The translations under genes and the position numbers were made by a program. From Herbiconiux sp. SALV-R1 (GTDB lineage Bacteria; Actinomycetota; Actinomycetes; Actinomycetales; Microbacteriaceae), in assembly GCF_013113715.1 (NCBI RefSeq), contig NZ_CP053344.1:3038001-3102000 (forward strand): a stretch of 64,000 bases of DNA, in the 5' to 3' direction. How positions within the stretch are numbered: position 1 is the stretch's first letter; each line of letters begins with the position of its first letter. Below the pieces are notes generated by a model. That model made no database searches. It was not told where the DNA came from and saw only the letters and a program-made list of their open reading frames with translations. This document shows positions 15,993-24,377 of this stretch, piece after piece.

Positions 15993-16759
15993 TCGAGCGG
16001 ATCGACGTCGTGATCCCCGCCCGCGACGAGGAGGAGGGGCTCGGCCCCGCACTCGAGGCGGTGCTCGCGGCCCGCGTCGCCCTGCTCGAACGGCAGCCCG
16101 AGGTGCACTGCCGGGTGGTTGTGGTGCTCGACGCCTGCAGCGACGCGTCGCCCGAGGTGGCGCACAGCTGGGCGCTCTCGGCGGGCGGCTCCGAACGCGA
16201 CGGGCGGGTGATCGAGGTGCTCGAGGTGCCGTTCGGCAACGTGGGGCGGGCCCGCGCCGCAGGGGTCGAGCTGGCGCTCGACGAGGCCGGTGGTGTCGAG
16301 CCTGCCGGGCACTGGCTCTGCTCGACCGACGCCGACTCGGAGGTCCCCGAGAGCTGGCTGCTCGACCACCTCGACGCGGCGCGGGCGGGCGCCCTGCTCG
16401 CGCTCGGCCCGGTGCTCCCCGCCGAGCACGGGCTCACGGCCGAGGCCCGCGAGACCTGGATGCGCGAGCACGGCGGCACCGCAGAACGGCACGTCTTCGG
16501 CGCCAACCTCGGCGTGCGCGCCGACGCCTACCTCGCCACGGGCGGGTTCCCGGCCGAGCGGAGCGGGGAGGACGTGGCGCTCGCGCAGGCGGTCGAGGCC
16601 TTCGTCGCGCTCGCGGGCCGGCCCGAGCTGGTGGTCGAGCTCGACGCGCGTCCCGTCACCACCTCGGCCCGGCTGCAGGGTCGGGCGCCCGGAGGCTTCG
16701 CCGGCTATCTGCGCACGCTCGTGGAGGGGATTCCCCCGGAAAGGCTGTCAAGCCCGTAG
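15989..16759 (+). CDS. Family 2-like glycosyltransferase
   Basis: 256 residues. GTG 15989 overlaps the preceding TGA. It begins IERIDVVIPARDEEEGL, a classic GT-A start, and has VVVLDACSDASPEVA, the metal-binding STDADSEVPESWL (DxD) and the acceptor-side FGANLGVRADAYLATGGFP followed by GEDVAL. It has no membrane segments, so it probably works in the cytoplasm on a nucleotide-sugar donor. Co-translated with the deacetylase-methyltransferase, it may build the glycan that those enzymes modify (inference). Confidence 0.85.
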   Translation: MIERIDVVIPARDEEEGLGPALEAVLAARVALLERQPEVHCRVVVVLDACSDASPEVAHSWALSAGGSERDGRVIEVLEVPFGNVGRARAAGVELALDEAGGVEPAGHWLCSTDADSEVPESWLLDHLDAARAGALLALGPVLPAEHGLTAEARETWMREHGGTAERHVFGANLGVRADAYLATGGFPAERSGEDVALAQAVEAFVALAGRPELVVELDARPVTTSARLQGRAPGGFAGYLRTLVEGIPPERLSSP

Positions 16760-16790
16760 CGCTACGCCTGAGCGGGAGTAAGCCGGAACC

Positions 16791-17966
16791 ATGAGAGCAC
16801 TCACCTGGCAAGCAACAATGAAGGTCGCCGTCGACGAGGTTCCCGACCCCGTGATCGAGCAGCCGACCGACGTCGTCATCCGCGTCACGTCCACCGCGAT
16901 CTGCGGCTCCGACCTGCACCTCTACGACGTGCTCGGGCCGTTCCTGTCCAAGGGCGACGTGCTCGGGCACGAGCCGATGGGGGTCGTCGAGCAGGTCGGG
17001 TCCGAGGTGCGCAACCTCGCCGTGGGCGACCGCATCGTGGTGCCGTTCGTCATCGCCTGCGGCAGCTGCTTCATGTGTCAGCGCGGGCTCACCACGCAGT
17101 GCGAGACCACGCAGAACCGCGAGAGCGGCACGGGCGCCTCGCTCTACGGCTACACCGAGCTCTACGGGTCGGTGCCCGGCGGGCAGGCCGAACGGCTCCG
17201 CGTGCCGCTCGCCGACTTCAACGCCATCAAGGTGGGGAGCGAGCTGCCGGATGAGCGCTACCTGTTCCTGAGCGACATCCTGCCCACGGCGTGGCAGGGC
17301 GTGCAGTACGCCGAGCTGCCGGAGGGCGGGGTGCTCGGCGTGATCGGGCTCGGGCCGGTGGGCCAGTTCGCCGCGCGCATCGGGCGCTACCTCGGGCACC
17401 GCGTCATCGCCGTCGACCCGGTGGCGGAGCGGCGCGAGATGGCCGAACGCCACGGCATCGAGACGCTCGACCTCACCGACGACGTGCTCGATCGGCTGCG
17501 CGAGCTCACCGACGGACGCGGGCCCGACTCCATCGTCGACGCCGTCGGCATGGAGGCGCATGGCAACCCGGGCGCCGCGTTCGCGCAGTTCGCCGCCGGG
17601 CTGCTGCCCGACCCGCTCGCCAAGAAGGCCGCGAAGACCGTGGGCGTCGACCGCATGGCCGCGCTGCTGCTCGCGCTCGACGCGGTGCGCCGCGGAGGCA
17701 CGGTGTCGCTCAGCGGCGTGTACGTCGGCGCCGCCGACCCGATGCCGTTCGTGACCATGTTCGACAAGGGGATCACGCTGCGCATGGGCCAGTGCAACGT
17801 GCAGTCGTGGATCGACACGCTGCTGCCGATCGTCGAAGACCCGGCCGACCCGCTGGGCGTCGAAGACCTCGTCACGCACACCGTGCCGCTCGACGAGGCC
17901 GCGCGCATGTACGACGTGTTCAAGAAGAAGGAAGACGGATGCATCAAGGTCGTTCTGAAGCCGTGA
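16791..17966 (+). CDS. Zinc-dependent alcohol dehydrogenase, FDH-like subgroup
   Basis: 391 residues. Medium-chain dehydrogenase with catalytic zinc ligands in TAICGSDLHLYD and GHEPMGVVEQVG. The structural zinc cluster is unusual, reading CGSCFMCQRGLTTQC with four Cys. The Rossmann motif is GVIGLGPVGQFAA, followed by VIAVDPVAER. The long insertion and the SLYGYTELYGSVPGGQAE segment place it with the glutathione-independent formaldehyde dehydrogenase-like MDRs that are common next to SDRs in actinobacteria. The substrate is not determined. The stop overlaps the GTG of the next gene by 4 bp. Confidence 0.85.
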   Translation: MRALTWQATMKVAVDEVPDPVIEQPTDVVIRVTSTAICGSDLHLYDVLGPFLSKGDVLGHEPMGVVEQVGSEVRNLAVGDRIVVPFVIACGSCFMCQRGLTTQCETTQNRESGTGASLYGYTELYGSVPGGQAERLRVPLADFNAIKVGSELPDERYLFLSDILPTAWQGVQYAELPEGGVLGVIGLGPVGQFAARIGRYLGHRVIAVDPVAERREMAERHGIETLDLTDDVLDRLRELTDGRGPDSIVDAVGMEAHGNPGAAFAQFAAGLLPDPLAKKAAKTVGVDRMAALLLALDAVRRGGTVSLSGVYVGAADPMPFVTMFDKGITLRMGQCNVQSWIDTLLPIVEDPADPLGVEDLVTHTVPLDEAARMYDVFKKKEDGCIKVVLKP

Positions 17967-18409
17967 GCCCGTGGGACGAACCCGGCGAGGCCCACACCCG
18001 CCCGCCGGGTGTCGACGACGTGACGGTCGAGGCGCTCGGCAAGCTCTCGGAGGCGCTCGAGGTGGTGGAGCAGGCGCGCGGTGAGCTGTACGCGTTCCAT
18101 CGGCTCACCGGGATGGCCGATCTGGCGCTCGGCGAGGCGGTGGAGCTGTTCCGCTCGGCGGGGCACTCCCATCTCGCCGACCGGCTCGAGACCGAGCTGG
18201 TGGGGCGCAACATCATCGAGGGGCGCTGGACCTTCCAGCTCGTCGAGGAGTACGACGACGGGTACTACGCGGCGTTCCGCGACGCCGAGCGCGACGCCCG
18301 CGACCGCCTCGTCGAGGGCCGCCGCCACCTCTTCGAGGCCGAGATGAAGGAAGACCGCCGCACCCACGGCCACCGCCACCACGAGGCGCGGCCCGCGCAG
18401 CACGAGTAG
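17963..18409 (+). CDS. Conserved actinobacterial-type hypothetical protein
   Basis: 148 residues. GTG 17963 overlaps the dehydrogenase TGA (GTGA). It is mostly helical and charged: EALGKLSEALEVVEQARGELYAFHRLTGMADLALGEAVELF, then IIEGRWTFQLVEEYDDGYY and a basic His-rich tail. There is no signal peptide, membrane segment or known catalytic motif. Coupling to the alcohol dehydrogenase suggests a shared context, but I assign no function. A cluster of hairpin repeats follows the stop. Confidence 0.75.
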   Translation: MSPWDEPGEAHTRPPGVDDVTVEALGKLSEALEVVEQARGELYAFHRLTGMADLALGEAVELFRSAGHSHLADRLETELVGRNIIEGRWTFQLVEEYDDGYYAAFRDAERDARDRLVEGRRHLFEAEMKEDRRTHGHRHHEARPAQHE

Positions 18410-18440
18410 CCCGCGGCCTCGCGTCCACCCCACCCCCACC

Positions 18441-18498
18441 CTTTGGTCGCGCAAAGTGCTCGCTCGCGGCGCTGAAGGAGCACTTTGCGCGACCAAAG
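18441..18498. repeat. Hairpin repeat, copy 4 of 6 (perfect stem)
   Basis: A perfect 21-bp inverted repeat (18441-18461 with 18478-18498) with a 16-nt loop GCTCGCGGCGCTGAAG. The left arm core is TTGGTCGCGCAAAGTGCTC. It lies in the 341-bp gene-free stretch 18410-18750 between convergent genes. Confidence 0.85.
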
Positions 18499-18568
18499 TC
18501 TCCGACGCGACCCCGCCCGCGCATCCTGCCCCACCCCGCCCGCGCAGCGCTGACCCACCCGCGCGCGC

Positions 18569-18624
18569 GTTGGTCGCGCAAAGTGCTCGCTCGCGGCGCT
18601 GAAAGAGCACTTTGCGCGACCAAC
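18569..18624. repeat. Hairpin repeat, copy 5 of 6 (perfect stem)
   Basis: A perfect 20-bp inverted repeat (18569-18588 with 18605-18624) around a 16-nt loop that differs from copy 4 at only its last base. Confidence 0.85.
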
Positions 18625-18649
18625 ACGAGGGGTCCCGCGCATCCCACCC

Positions 18650-18705
18650 TTTAGTCGCGCAAACTGCTCGCTCGCGGCGCTGAAGGAGCAGTTTGCGCGA
18701 CCAAC
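18650..18705. repeat. Hairpin repeat, copy 6 of 6 (compensatory change)
   Basis: Arms at 18650-18669 and 18686-18705 with the identical 16-nt loop. Here AAAGTGCTC becomes AAACTGCTC on the left and GAGCACTTT becomes GAGCAGTTT on the right, a paired substitution that keeps the stem. Two mismatches remain near the stem base. The rest of 18410-18750 holds nothing else recognisable. Confidence 0.85.
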
Positions 18706-18750
18706 ACGAGGGTGGCTGCCGCGCGCACCCCGCACCACGCGCGGGGCGCG

Positions 18751-20190
18751 CTAGCGGCGCGGGGTGGCGGTGGCGCGCACGCGCGAGCGCAGCGAGGGGC
18801 GGAGTGCCGCGAGCGACCGCCCGCGCCAGGCGCTCAGCCACACACCCGCGCCGTAGGCGATGTCGTCGAGCCGGCGGAGCACCGCGAAGCGCACCGGGTC
18901 GAGCTCGGCCCGCGTGCGCCTCCACTCGAACAGCGCGTCGACGACCGCGGCCACAGCGAGCGCGCGCCGCACCCGGCGCGAGAACAGCGCTGCCGCCACC
19001 GCTCCGGGCCACCAGTGCCGAAGCAGCAGCGCCGACGCCTGCACGAACGAAGCCCCGGTGCCGTCGGCCACGAGCCGCGCCGCCGAGGCCACGGGCCGCG
19101 AGCTCCGTGGCAGCCGGCGCGCCAGCCGCACGATCGTCGCCGTCACGATCACCCCCGCCAGCGGCAGCGACCACCGCCGCTGCGCCAGCAGCGCGAGCAT
19201 CATCGCCGCGCTCCACGGCGCCAGCACCGCGGGCGCGATCTCCTGGGGGTGACGGAGGGCGAGCGGATGCGCACCCGTGCCGTAGAACGCCTTCCGCCCG
19301 AACCAGGCGCGCATCCCCGTTCTCAGTTCGTGCCGCGCCACCGCCGCCGGTTCGTAGCGCACGCGATGCCCCTCGGCATCGAGCCGCCAGACCAGGTCGA
19401 CATCTTCGGCGACGCGCATCCCTTCGCCGAACCCCTCTCCGAGGGCGTCGACGCGGCCCAGCAGGCAGGTGCTCGACACCCACGACACCCGTGAGCGCGG
19501 TCGCACGAGCGCCGGCAGCCGCCCCAGGTCGAGCGAGGCCCGGGCCGCCTCGTAGCGCTCGACGGCGGTCGGCCGGTCGACCTCCAGCCCCACGATCCGC
19601 GGTGCCACGACGGCCACGGCGGGGTCGGCGAAGTGCTTCAGCATGAGCTCCACGGCCGCCGGCTCGAGCACAGCGTCGGAGTCGACGAACAGCACGAGCG
19701 GCGTCTCCACCAGCCCGAGCCCGTGGTTGCGGGCACCCGCCGGCCCGAGGTTCTCGGCGAGCGACGCGACCCGGGCGCCGTGCGCCTCGGCCACCCGCCG
19801 CACCGGCCCGGCATCGTCCGAGGCGTCGTCGACGACGATCACCCGGCCCGGGAAGGCCGTGCCGAGCCCCTCGAGCAGCCGCTCCAGCTGACGGGCGCGG
19901 TCGCGCACGGGCACCACGACGGTCACGTCGTCGCGCGCGAATCGCGACGGTGCCAGCCGCTCGATGACCGGATCGGCCACCCCCGTGCCGAGCAGCAGGT
20001 CGGCAAGCGCCGCGCTCGCGGCGTCGGAGACGACGAGCTCCCGGGCGTTCAGGCGGCGTGCCGCTGCGGGGGTGAGGTGCAGCATCCGGAGCGGTGCCCC
20101 GCCGACGAGCGTGCGACCGCCGTCTTCGACCCGCACCCGCCTGCCGAGCCGCACGATGAAGCCGTCGGGGAGCCTGTCTGCGGTCGCCAT
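18751..20190 (-). CDS. Membrane-associated glycosyltransferase resembling MftF
   Basis: 479 residues. ATG 20190 has a strong GGAGGAA site. An N-terminal domain of about 75 residues (LPDGFIVRLGRRVRVEDGGRTLVGGAPLRMLHLTPAAARRL) precedes a GT2 domain with VTVVVPVRDRARQLERLL, VIVVDDASDD, FVDSDAVLEP (DxD) and VAEDVDLVWRL. Hydrophobic helices follow in the C-terminal third (about 310-400). This architecture matches the mycofactocin glycosyltransferase MftF group. No other mycofactocin gene is in the window, so the name describes resemblance, not proven function. It is divergent from the ThDP-enzyme operon. Confidence 0.75.
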   Translation of the reverse strand: MATADRLPDGFIVRLGRRVRVEDGGRTLVGGAPLRMLHLTPAAARRLNARELVVSDAASAALADLLLGTGVADPVIERLAPSRFARDDVTVVVPVRDRARQLERLLEGLGTAFPGRVIVVDDASDDAGPVRRVAEAHGARVASLAENLGPAGARNHGLGLVETPLVLFVDSDAVLEPAAVELMLKHFADPAVAVVAPRIVGLEVDRPTAVERYEAARASLDLGRLPALVRPRSRVSWVSSTCLLGRVDALGEGFGEGMRVAEDVDLVWRLDAEGHRVRYEPAAVARHELRTGMRAWFGRKAFYGTGAHPLALRHPQEIAPAVLAPWSAAMMLALLAQRRWSLPLAGVIVTATIVRLARRLPRSSRPVASAARLVADGTGASFVQASALLLRHWWPGAVAAALFSRRVRRALAVAAVVDALFEWRRTRAELDPVRFAVLRRLDDIAYGAGVWLSAWRGRSLAALRPSLRSRVRATATPRR

Positions 20191-20281
20191 GCGTTCCTCC
20201 CACCCGGCCGGCACCGGCGCGGGGCTCGCTCTCGATGGTATCGATCAGGCACCGCTGCTGCGCAGTGTCGGGGGCTCGGCC

Positions 20282-20287
20282 TACGAT
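20282..20287 (+). promoter_or_regulatory. Possible -10 element upstream of the ThDP-enzyme operon
   Basis: TACGAT fits TANNNT and lies about 115 bp upstream of the GTG at 20402, in the 211-bp divergent region 20191-20401. No convincing -35 element was found. The region also contains an A6 run at about 20323-20328. Confidence 0.3.
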
Positions 20288-20401
20288 GAGGGGGTCAGGC
20301 CGCGCATCCGGCCGGTGCTCGAAAAAAGGGCACGACACCGCCGCCGGCCGCGGCGCGAGACACACACGGAATCGAACCGTCACGTCTCGAAAGGCCCCGC
20401 C

Positions 20402-22249
20402 GTGCCCACTGTGTCGACCCATGTCGCCGTCACCCTCTCGCGCTTCGTCTCCGACATGTTCGGGGTGATGGGCAACGGCAACGCCCATCTACTCGATGCG
20501 CTCGACCGCCTCACCCCCGTCGTGTACACCGCCGTGCGGCACGAGAGCGGGGCGGTGGCGGCTGCCGACGCCTACCACCGGGCCGGCGGAGGTCTCGCGG
20601 CGGCGACCACCACCTACGGCGCGGGGTTCAGCAACACCCTCACGGCCCTGGCCGAGGCCGTGCAGGCGCGTTCGCCGCTCGTGCTGGTGGTGGGTGACGA
20701 ACCCACCTCGGGCCCGCGCGACTGGGACGTCGACCAGATCGCGCTCGCCTCGGCCGTGGGTGCGCGCACCTACACGGTGGGGCGAACGGATGCTGCGGCC
20801 ACGACAGCGATCGCCGTCGAGCACGCCCTCGCGTACCGCCTGCCGGTGGTGCTCGCGCTCCCCTACGACGTGGCGACGGTGGAAGCGGGTGCGGTGCCGC
20901 CCGCGCCCGAGCTGCGGCTGCCGCACCCCGTGCCGCCGAGCGGACCGTTCGCCGAGGCCGCCGTGCGCGATCTCGCCCGCGTGCTGCGTGAGGCGGAGCG
21001 ACCCGTGTTGCTCGCCGGCCGCGGGGCGTGGCTGGCCGGGGCGGGCGACGCCCTCGGCCGCCTCGCCGCGCTCACGGGCGCGCTCACCGCGACCACGGCG
21101 CTCGGGCGCGGGGTGTTCCCCGACGCCCGCTACGACCTCGGGGTCACCGGGGGCTTCGGTTCGGAGGCCGCCATGGAGCTCATCGCCCGCGCCGACGTCG
21201 CCGTGGTGTTCGGGGCGTCGCTCAATGCCTTCACGATGCGGTTCGGGGAGCTGTTCGGTCCGGGTGCGCTGGTGACGCAGGTCGACCTCGCGGAGGCGGC
21301 GACGCATCCGCACGTGGGCCGGTACCTGCGCGCCGACGCGCGACTGGTGGCGGAGGCGCTCGTGGCCGAGCTCGAGGCGGGGGCTGCCGCTGCCGTCGCT
21401 GGCTCGAGCGCCGACACTGCCATGGGGATGGGCGCGCGCGTTAGTGCAGGCGCGGATGCGGATGCGGATGCGGGCATCAGCGCTGGCACGAGGGTGGGTG
21501 CCGGCGAGGTCACGACGACGAGTGCGGGCGTGGCCGTGGGCCTACTCCCGCCCCACCTCGGCCGCTCGATCGCGACTGCCCCCGACCGGCGCTCGTGGCG
21601 TGAGAGCGCGCCGCTCGACGGGGTGCACGACCGGCACGAGGGCGAGACCTTCGCCGATGACGGCCGGCTCGATCCGCGCTCTGCGGCGAAGCGGCTCGGC
21701 GAGTTGCTGCCGGCCGACCGGGTCGTGGTCTCCGACGGCGGGCACTTCATGGGCTGGGCAAACATGTACTGGCCCGTGGCCTCACCCGACCGCATGGTGA
21801 TGGTGGGAACGGCGTACCAGTCGATCGGCCTCGGCTTCCCGAGCGTCGCCGGCGCCGCCCGCGCGCGGCCCGAACCCGTGGTGGTGCTGAGCACCGGCGA
21901 TGGCGGCGGCCTGATGGCCCTCGCCGATTTCGAGACCGCGGTGCGCACCGCATCCGGTCGCGGCATCGCCGTGGTGTGGAACGATGCGGCCTACGGCGCC
22001 GAGGTCAACCTGTACGGGCTGAAGGGTCTGGCGCAGCATCCGATGCGCATCCCGGAAGTCGACTTCGCATCGATCGGCGAGGCGCTCGGCGCCGAGGGGG
22101 TCGTCGTGCGGCACCTCGACGACCTCGACGCGGTGCGGGTGTGGGCGGGGCGGCCGGTGGCCGAGCGGCGGTTCCTCGTGGTCGACCTGCGCATCAGCGC
22201 CGAGGTGCGGTCACCGCACCAGGAGGAGATCATCCGGTCGACGCGGTGA
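20402..22249 (+). CDS. Thiamine-diphosphate-dependent enzyme (acetolactate-synthase-like)
   Basis: 615 residues. GTG 20402 with GAAAGG 8 nt upstream; GTG 20411 is an alternative. The three ThDP-enzyme domains are present: an N-terminal PYR domain with activating glutamate E48 in AVRHESGAVAAADAY, a central domain (about 190-320), and a C-terminal PP domain with the Mg-ThDP motif from GDG (499-501) to N527. Residues about 327-385 are an Ala/Gly/Asp/Thr-rich low-complexity stretch in the linker, not typical of the family. The substrate is probably a 2-keto acid. Its neighbours are glycan genes, so it may make an unusual carbon unit for a surface polymer (inference). Confidence 0.8.
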   Translation: MPTVSTHVAVTLSRFVSDMFGVMGNGNAHLLDALDRLTPVVYTAVRHESGAVAAADAYHRAGGGLAAATTTYGAGFSNTLTALAEAVQARSPLVLVVGDEPTSGPRDWDVDQIALASAVGARTYTVGRTDAAATTAIAVEHALAYRLPVVLALPYDVATVEAGAVPPAPELRLPHPVPPSGPFAEAAVRDLARVLREAERPVLLAGRGAWLAGAGDALGRLAALTGALTATTALGRGVFPDARYDLGVTGGFGSEAAMELIARADVAVVFGASLNAFTMRFGELFGPGALVTQVDLAEAATHPHVGRYLRADARLVAEALVAELEAGAAAAVAGSSADTAMGMGARVSAGADADADAGISAGTRVGAGEVTTTSAGVAVGLLPPHLGRSIATAPDRRSWRESAPLDGVHDRHEGETFADDGRLDPRSAAKRLGELLPADRVVVSDGGHFMGWANMYWPVASPDRMVMVGTAYQSIGLGFPSVAGAARARPEPVVVLSTGDGGGLMALADFETAVRTASGRGIAVVWNDAAYGAEVNLYGLKGLAQHPMRIPEVDFASIGEALGAEGVVVRHLDDLDAVRVWAGRPVAERRFLVVDLRISAEVRSPHQEEIIRSTR

Positions 22250-22296
22250 GGCCGCGGGGGCGTGCGGGCCGGGGCGGATCGAGCCAGAGTGAAGAG

Positions 22297-23214
22297 GTGC
22301 CCGACCTCTCCTTGCCGACCGCTCCGCCGCACCTGCGCCTGTTCCACTCCTCGCCCGCGCAGGCGGCGGCCGACGGCGAGCGCGTCGTGCTCACGATCGG
22401 CAACTGCCAGGCCGAGTCGCTGCGGGTGGTTCTGCCGCGGGAGGCCGGTCTGCTCACCGTGCGCACTCCCCCGGTGCACGAACTCACCGAAACGGATGCG
22501 GCGCAGCTCCACGCCTGGATGGCCCGCGCCGACCTCGTCGCCCTCCAGCCCGTGCGCGACGACTACCGCGGTCTGCCCGTCGGCACCCGGCAGCTGCTGC
22601 GGGCGAACGCGGTCCGGGCGCGGGTGGCGGTCGTGCCGATCATCCGCTTCGCCGGGCTCTACCCCCGGCAGCTCATCGTGCGCCCGCCGTCGGACACCTC
22701 GCTCACCCCACCCCTCGTGCCCTACCACGACGCCGCGGTGCTGCTCGAGGCCGCCGGACGCTCGCTGCCCCCGCTCACCCGTAGTGCCGTGCGCGCCGTG
22801 ACCGACCTCTCGCTCGCCGAGCTGCGCACCCGCGAGCTCGCCCACGGCACGGTGCGCGCCTCCGACCTCTTCGACGCCCCGAGCTTCGAGCTCATGCGCA
22901 CCATCAACCACCCCGGCAACCCGATCTGGGCGGCCCTCGCCGCCCGCGTGCTCGAGACCTGGGGCGTCGACGCGCCGCCCCACGACCCGGGCCGGCCGCT
23001 GCTCGACTCGGTGCACGCCCCGCGGGAGCAAGCGGTGATCGACGCCTTCGACCTGCAGACGGATGCTCGCGCCGACTGGATCGTCGACGGGACGCCCGTG
23101 CCCACCGAGCAGGTGAGGCGGGCGCACCTCGCGTGGTACGCCGAGCATCCGGATGCCGTCGCCGCGGGCCTCGCCCGCCACGAGCCGACGCTGCGCGCGC
23201 TGGCCGCCGCATGA
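22297..23214 (+). CDS. WcbI-family polysaccharide biosynthesis protein (putative acetyltransferase)
   Basis: 305 residues from GTG 22297. An in-frame GTG at 22246 overlapping the previous stop would add 17 residues of arginine/glycine-rich sequence, and the start is not settled. It has the family hallmark VLTIGNCQAESLRVVL (the G-N-C-Q motif), then VALQPVRDDYRGLPVGTRQLL and PIIRFAGLYPRQL. The HPGNPIWAALAARVLETWG segment is also typical. WcbI of Burkholderia binds CoA and is required for capsule assembly. The stop overlaps the next ATG by 4 bp. Confidence 0.8.
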   Translation: MPDLSLPTAPPHLRLFHSSPAQAAADGERVVLTIGNCQAESLRVVLPREAGLLTVRTPPVHELTETDAAQLHAWMARADLVALQPVRDDYRGLPVGTRQLLRANAVRARVAVVPIIRFAGLYPRQLIVRPPSDTSLTPPLVPYHDAAVLLEAAGRSLPPLTRSAVRAVTDLSLAELRTRELAHGTVRASDLFDAPSFELMRTINHPGNPIWAALAARVLETWGVDAPPHDPGRPLLDSVHAPREQAVIDAFDLQTDARADWIVDGTPVPTEQVRRAHLAWYAEHPDAVAAGLARHEPTLRALAAA

Positions 23215-24377
23215 GCGCGATCACGACCGCGACCTCCACCGCCCCGGGCCCGGTGCGGAACAGGCAGCCGCTGCTCCCGCCCTCGGCGCCACCCGCCGAC
23301 GACCCGCACCTGCTCATCACCCGCGACCCGCGCCACGGTGTGACGCTCTACGCCCAGCAGATCGCGGATGCGCTGGCCGGCCCGACCGGTCACCTCACGA
23401 AGGAGCTCGACGGCTCTCCCACCCCGGCTGAAGACCGGGTGCACCTGCACTTCACCGACCGGCTCTGGGGCGACGACCCGGCGAGCGCCGCCGCCGCCAT
23501 CGAGCGGATCGCCGAGCGCGCCACGGTGACGGTGACGCTGCACGACCTCCCGCAGCCCTCCGACGGGGCGCGCGGCCTGCCCCGCCGCGCCGCCGCCTAT
23601 CGCCGCGTGGTCGCAGCGGCGGCGGGAGTGGTGTGCAACAGCGACCACGAGGTGGCGCTGCTGCACAGCTTCGTGTCGGCGTCGGTCGAGCCCGCGGTCA
23701 TCCCGCTGCCGGTCGACCCCGCCCCCGCTTCCCCGGCGACGACCGTGGGCGAGGCTCCGGTCTGGCTCGGCGGAGCCGGCGGCTCCGCGAGCGACCGCGC
23801 CGTGGGCGACCGCGCCGTGGGCGACCGCCACCACCACTACCGCCCGCCCTGGCCCACGGTCGGTGTGCTCGGCTACATCTACCCCGGCAAAGGACACGAC
23901 CGCGTGCTGCGGGCCGTCGGCACGCTCGGGCGCTGGCCGCGGCCCTCGGTCGAGGCGCTCGGCCGGGCGTCGGAGGGCCACGAGCACGACCTGCAGAACC
24001 TGCGCCGACACGCGCGCTACGCCGGTGTGGCGCTCACGGTGAGCGGGTATCTCGGCGACGCCGAGCTGCTCGCCCGATGCCGCGGCACCGACGTCCCCGT
24101 CATCGCGCACGCGCACGTGTCGGCCTCGGGCTCACTCGGCTCGTGGCTCTCGGCCGGCCGCCGACCTGTGGTGCTGCGCAGCCCGTACATGGAGGAGATG
24201 GCCGAGCTGCATCGGGACTCTCTCACCCTCGTCGACCCCCGCGAGCTGACCGGGGCCATCGAGCACGCACTCCTCCATCCGGAGTCGACCCGGCTCGCCC
24301 CGAGCGCCCTCCTCGGGCCCAGCCTCGCCGAGGTCGCCACCCGGTACCGCTCGTTCTGGGCCGGGGTGGGGTGGTGA
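23211..24377 (+). CDS. GT4-like glycosyltransferase
   Basis: 388 residues. ATG 23211 overlaps the upstream stop. It has a Rossmann-like N-domain (VHLHFTDRLWG, TVTVTLHDLPQP, AAGVVCNSDHE) and a C-domain with VGVLGYIYPGKGHDRVLRAV. The latter resembles the GxxxPxKGhd donor-binding start of GT-B enzymes, and the acceptor-side region includes HVSASGSLGSWLSAGRRPVV. A duplicated DRAVGDRAVGDR stretch sits near residue 200. It is part of a tightly coupled four-gene glycan operon. Confidence 0.75.
   Translation: MSAITTATSTAPGPVRNRQPLLPPSAPPADDPHLLITRDPRHGVTLYAQQIADALAGPTGHLTKELDGSPTPAEDRVHLHFTDRLWGDDPASAAAAIERIAERATVTVTLHDLPQPSDGARGLPRRAAAYRRVVAAAAGVVCNSDHEVALLHSFVSASVEPAVIPLPVDPAPASPATTVGEAPVWLGGAGGSASDRAVGDRAVGDRHHHYRPPWPTVGVLGYIYPGKGHDRVLRAVGTLGRWPRPSVEALGRASEGHEHDLQNLRRHARYAGVALTVSGYLGDAELLARCRGTDVPVIAHAHVSASGSLGSWLSAGRRPVVLRSPYMEEMAELHRDSLTLVDPRELTGAIEHALLHPESTRLAPSALLGPSLAEVATRYRSFWAGVGW

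Noticed and set aside
18441-18705. CRISPR array
   Set aside because: Repeats are self-complementary, unevenly spaced (about 70-130 bp), only three in number, and no cas genes are present. A hairpin-repeat family fits better.
18751-20190. Part of a mycofactocin biosynthesis cluster
   Set aside because: Only an MftF-like glycosyltransferase is present; no MftA precursor, radical-SAM MftC or other mft genes were found within the window.
17387-20488. Very long minus-strand open frame spanning the alcohol dehydrogenase, the repeats and the MftF-like gene
   Set aside because: Composition is Arg/Ala/Gly low complexity, it runs through the hairpin repeats (translated as phrases like LVAQSAPSAPRASTL), and it covers real genes in other frames.
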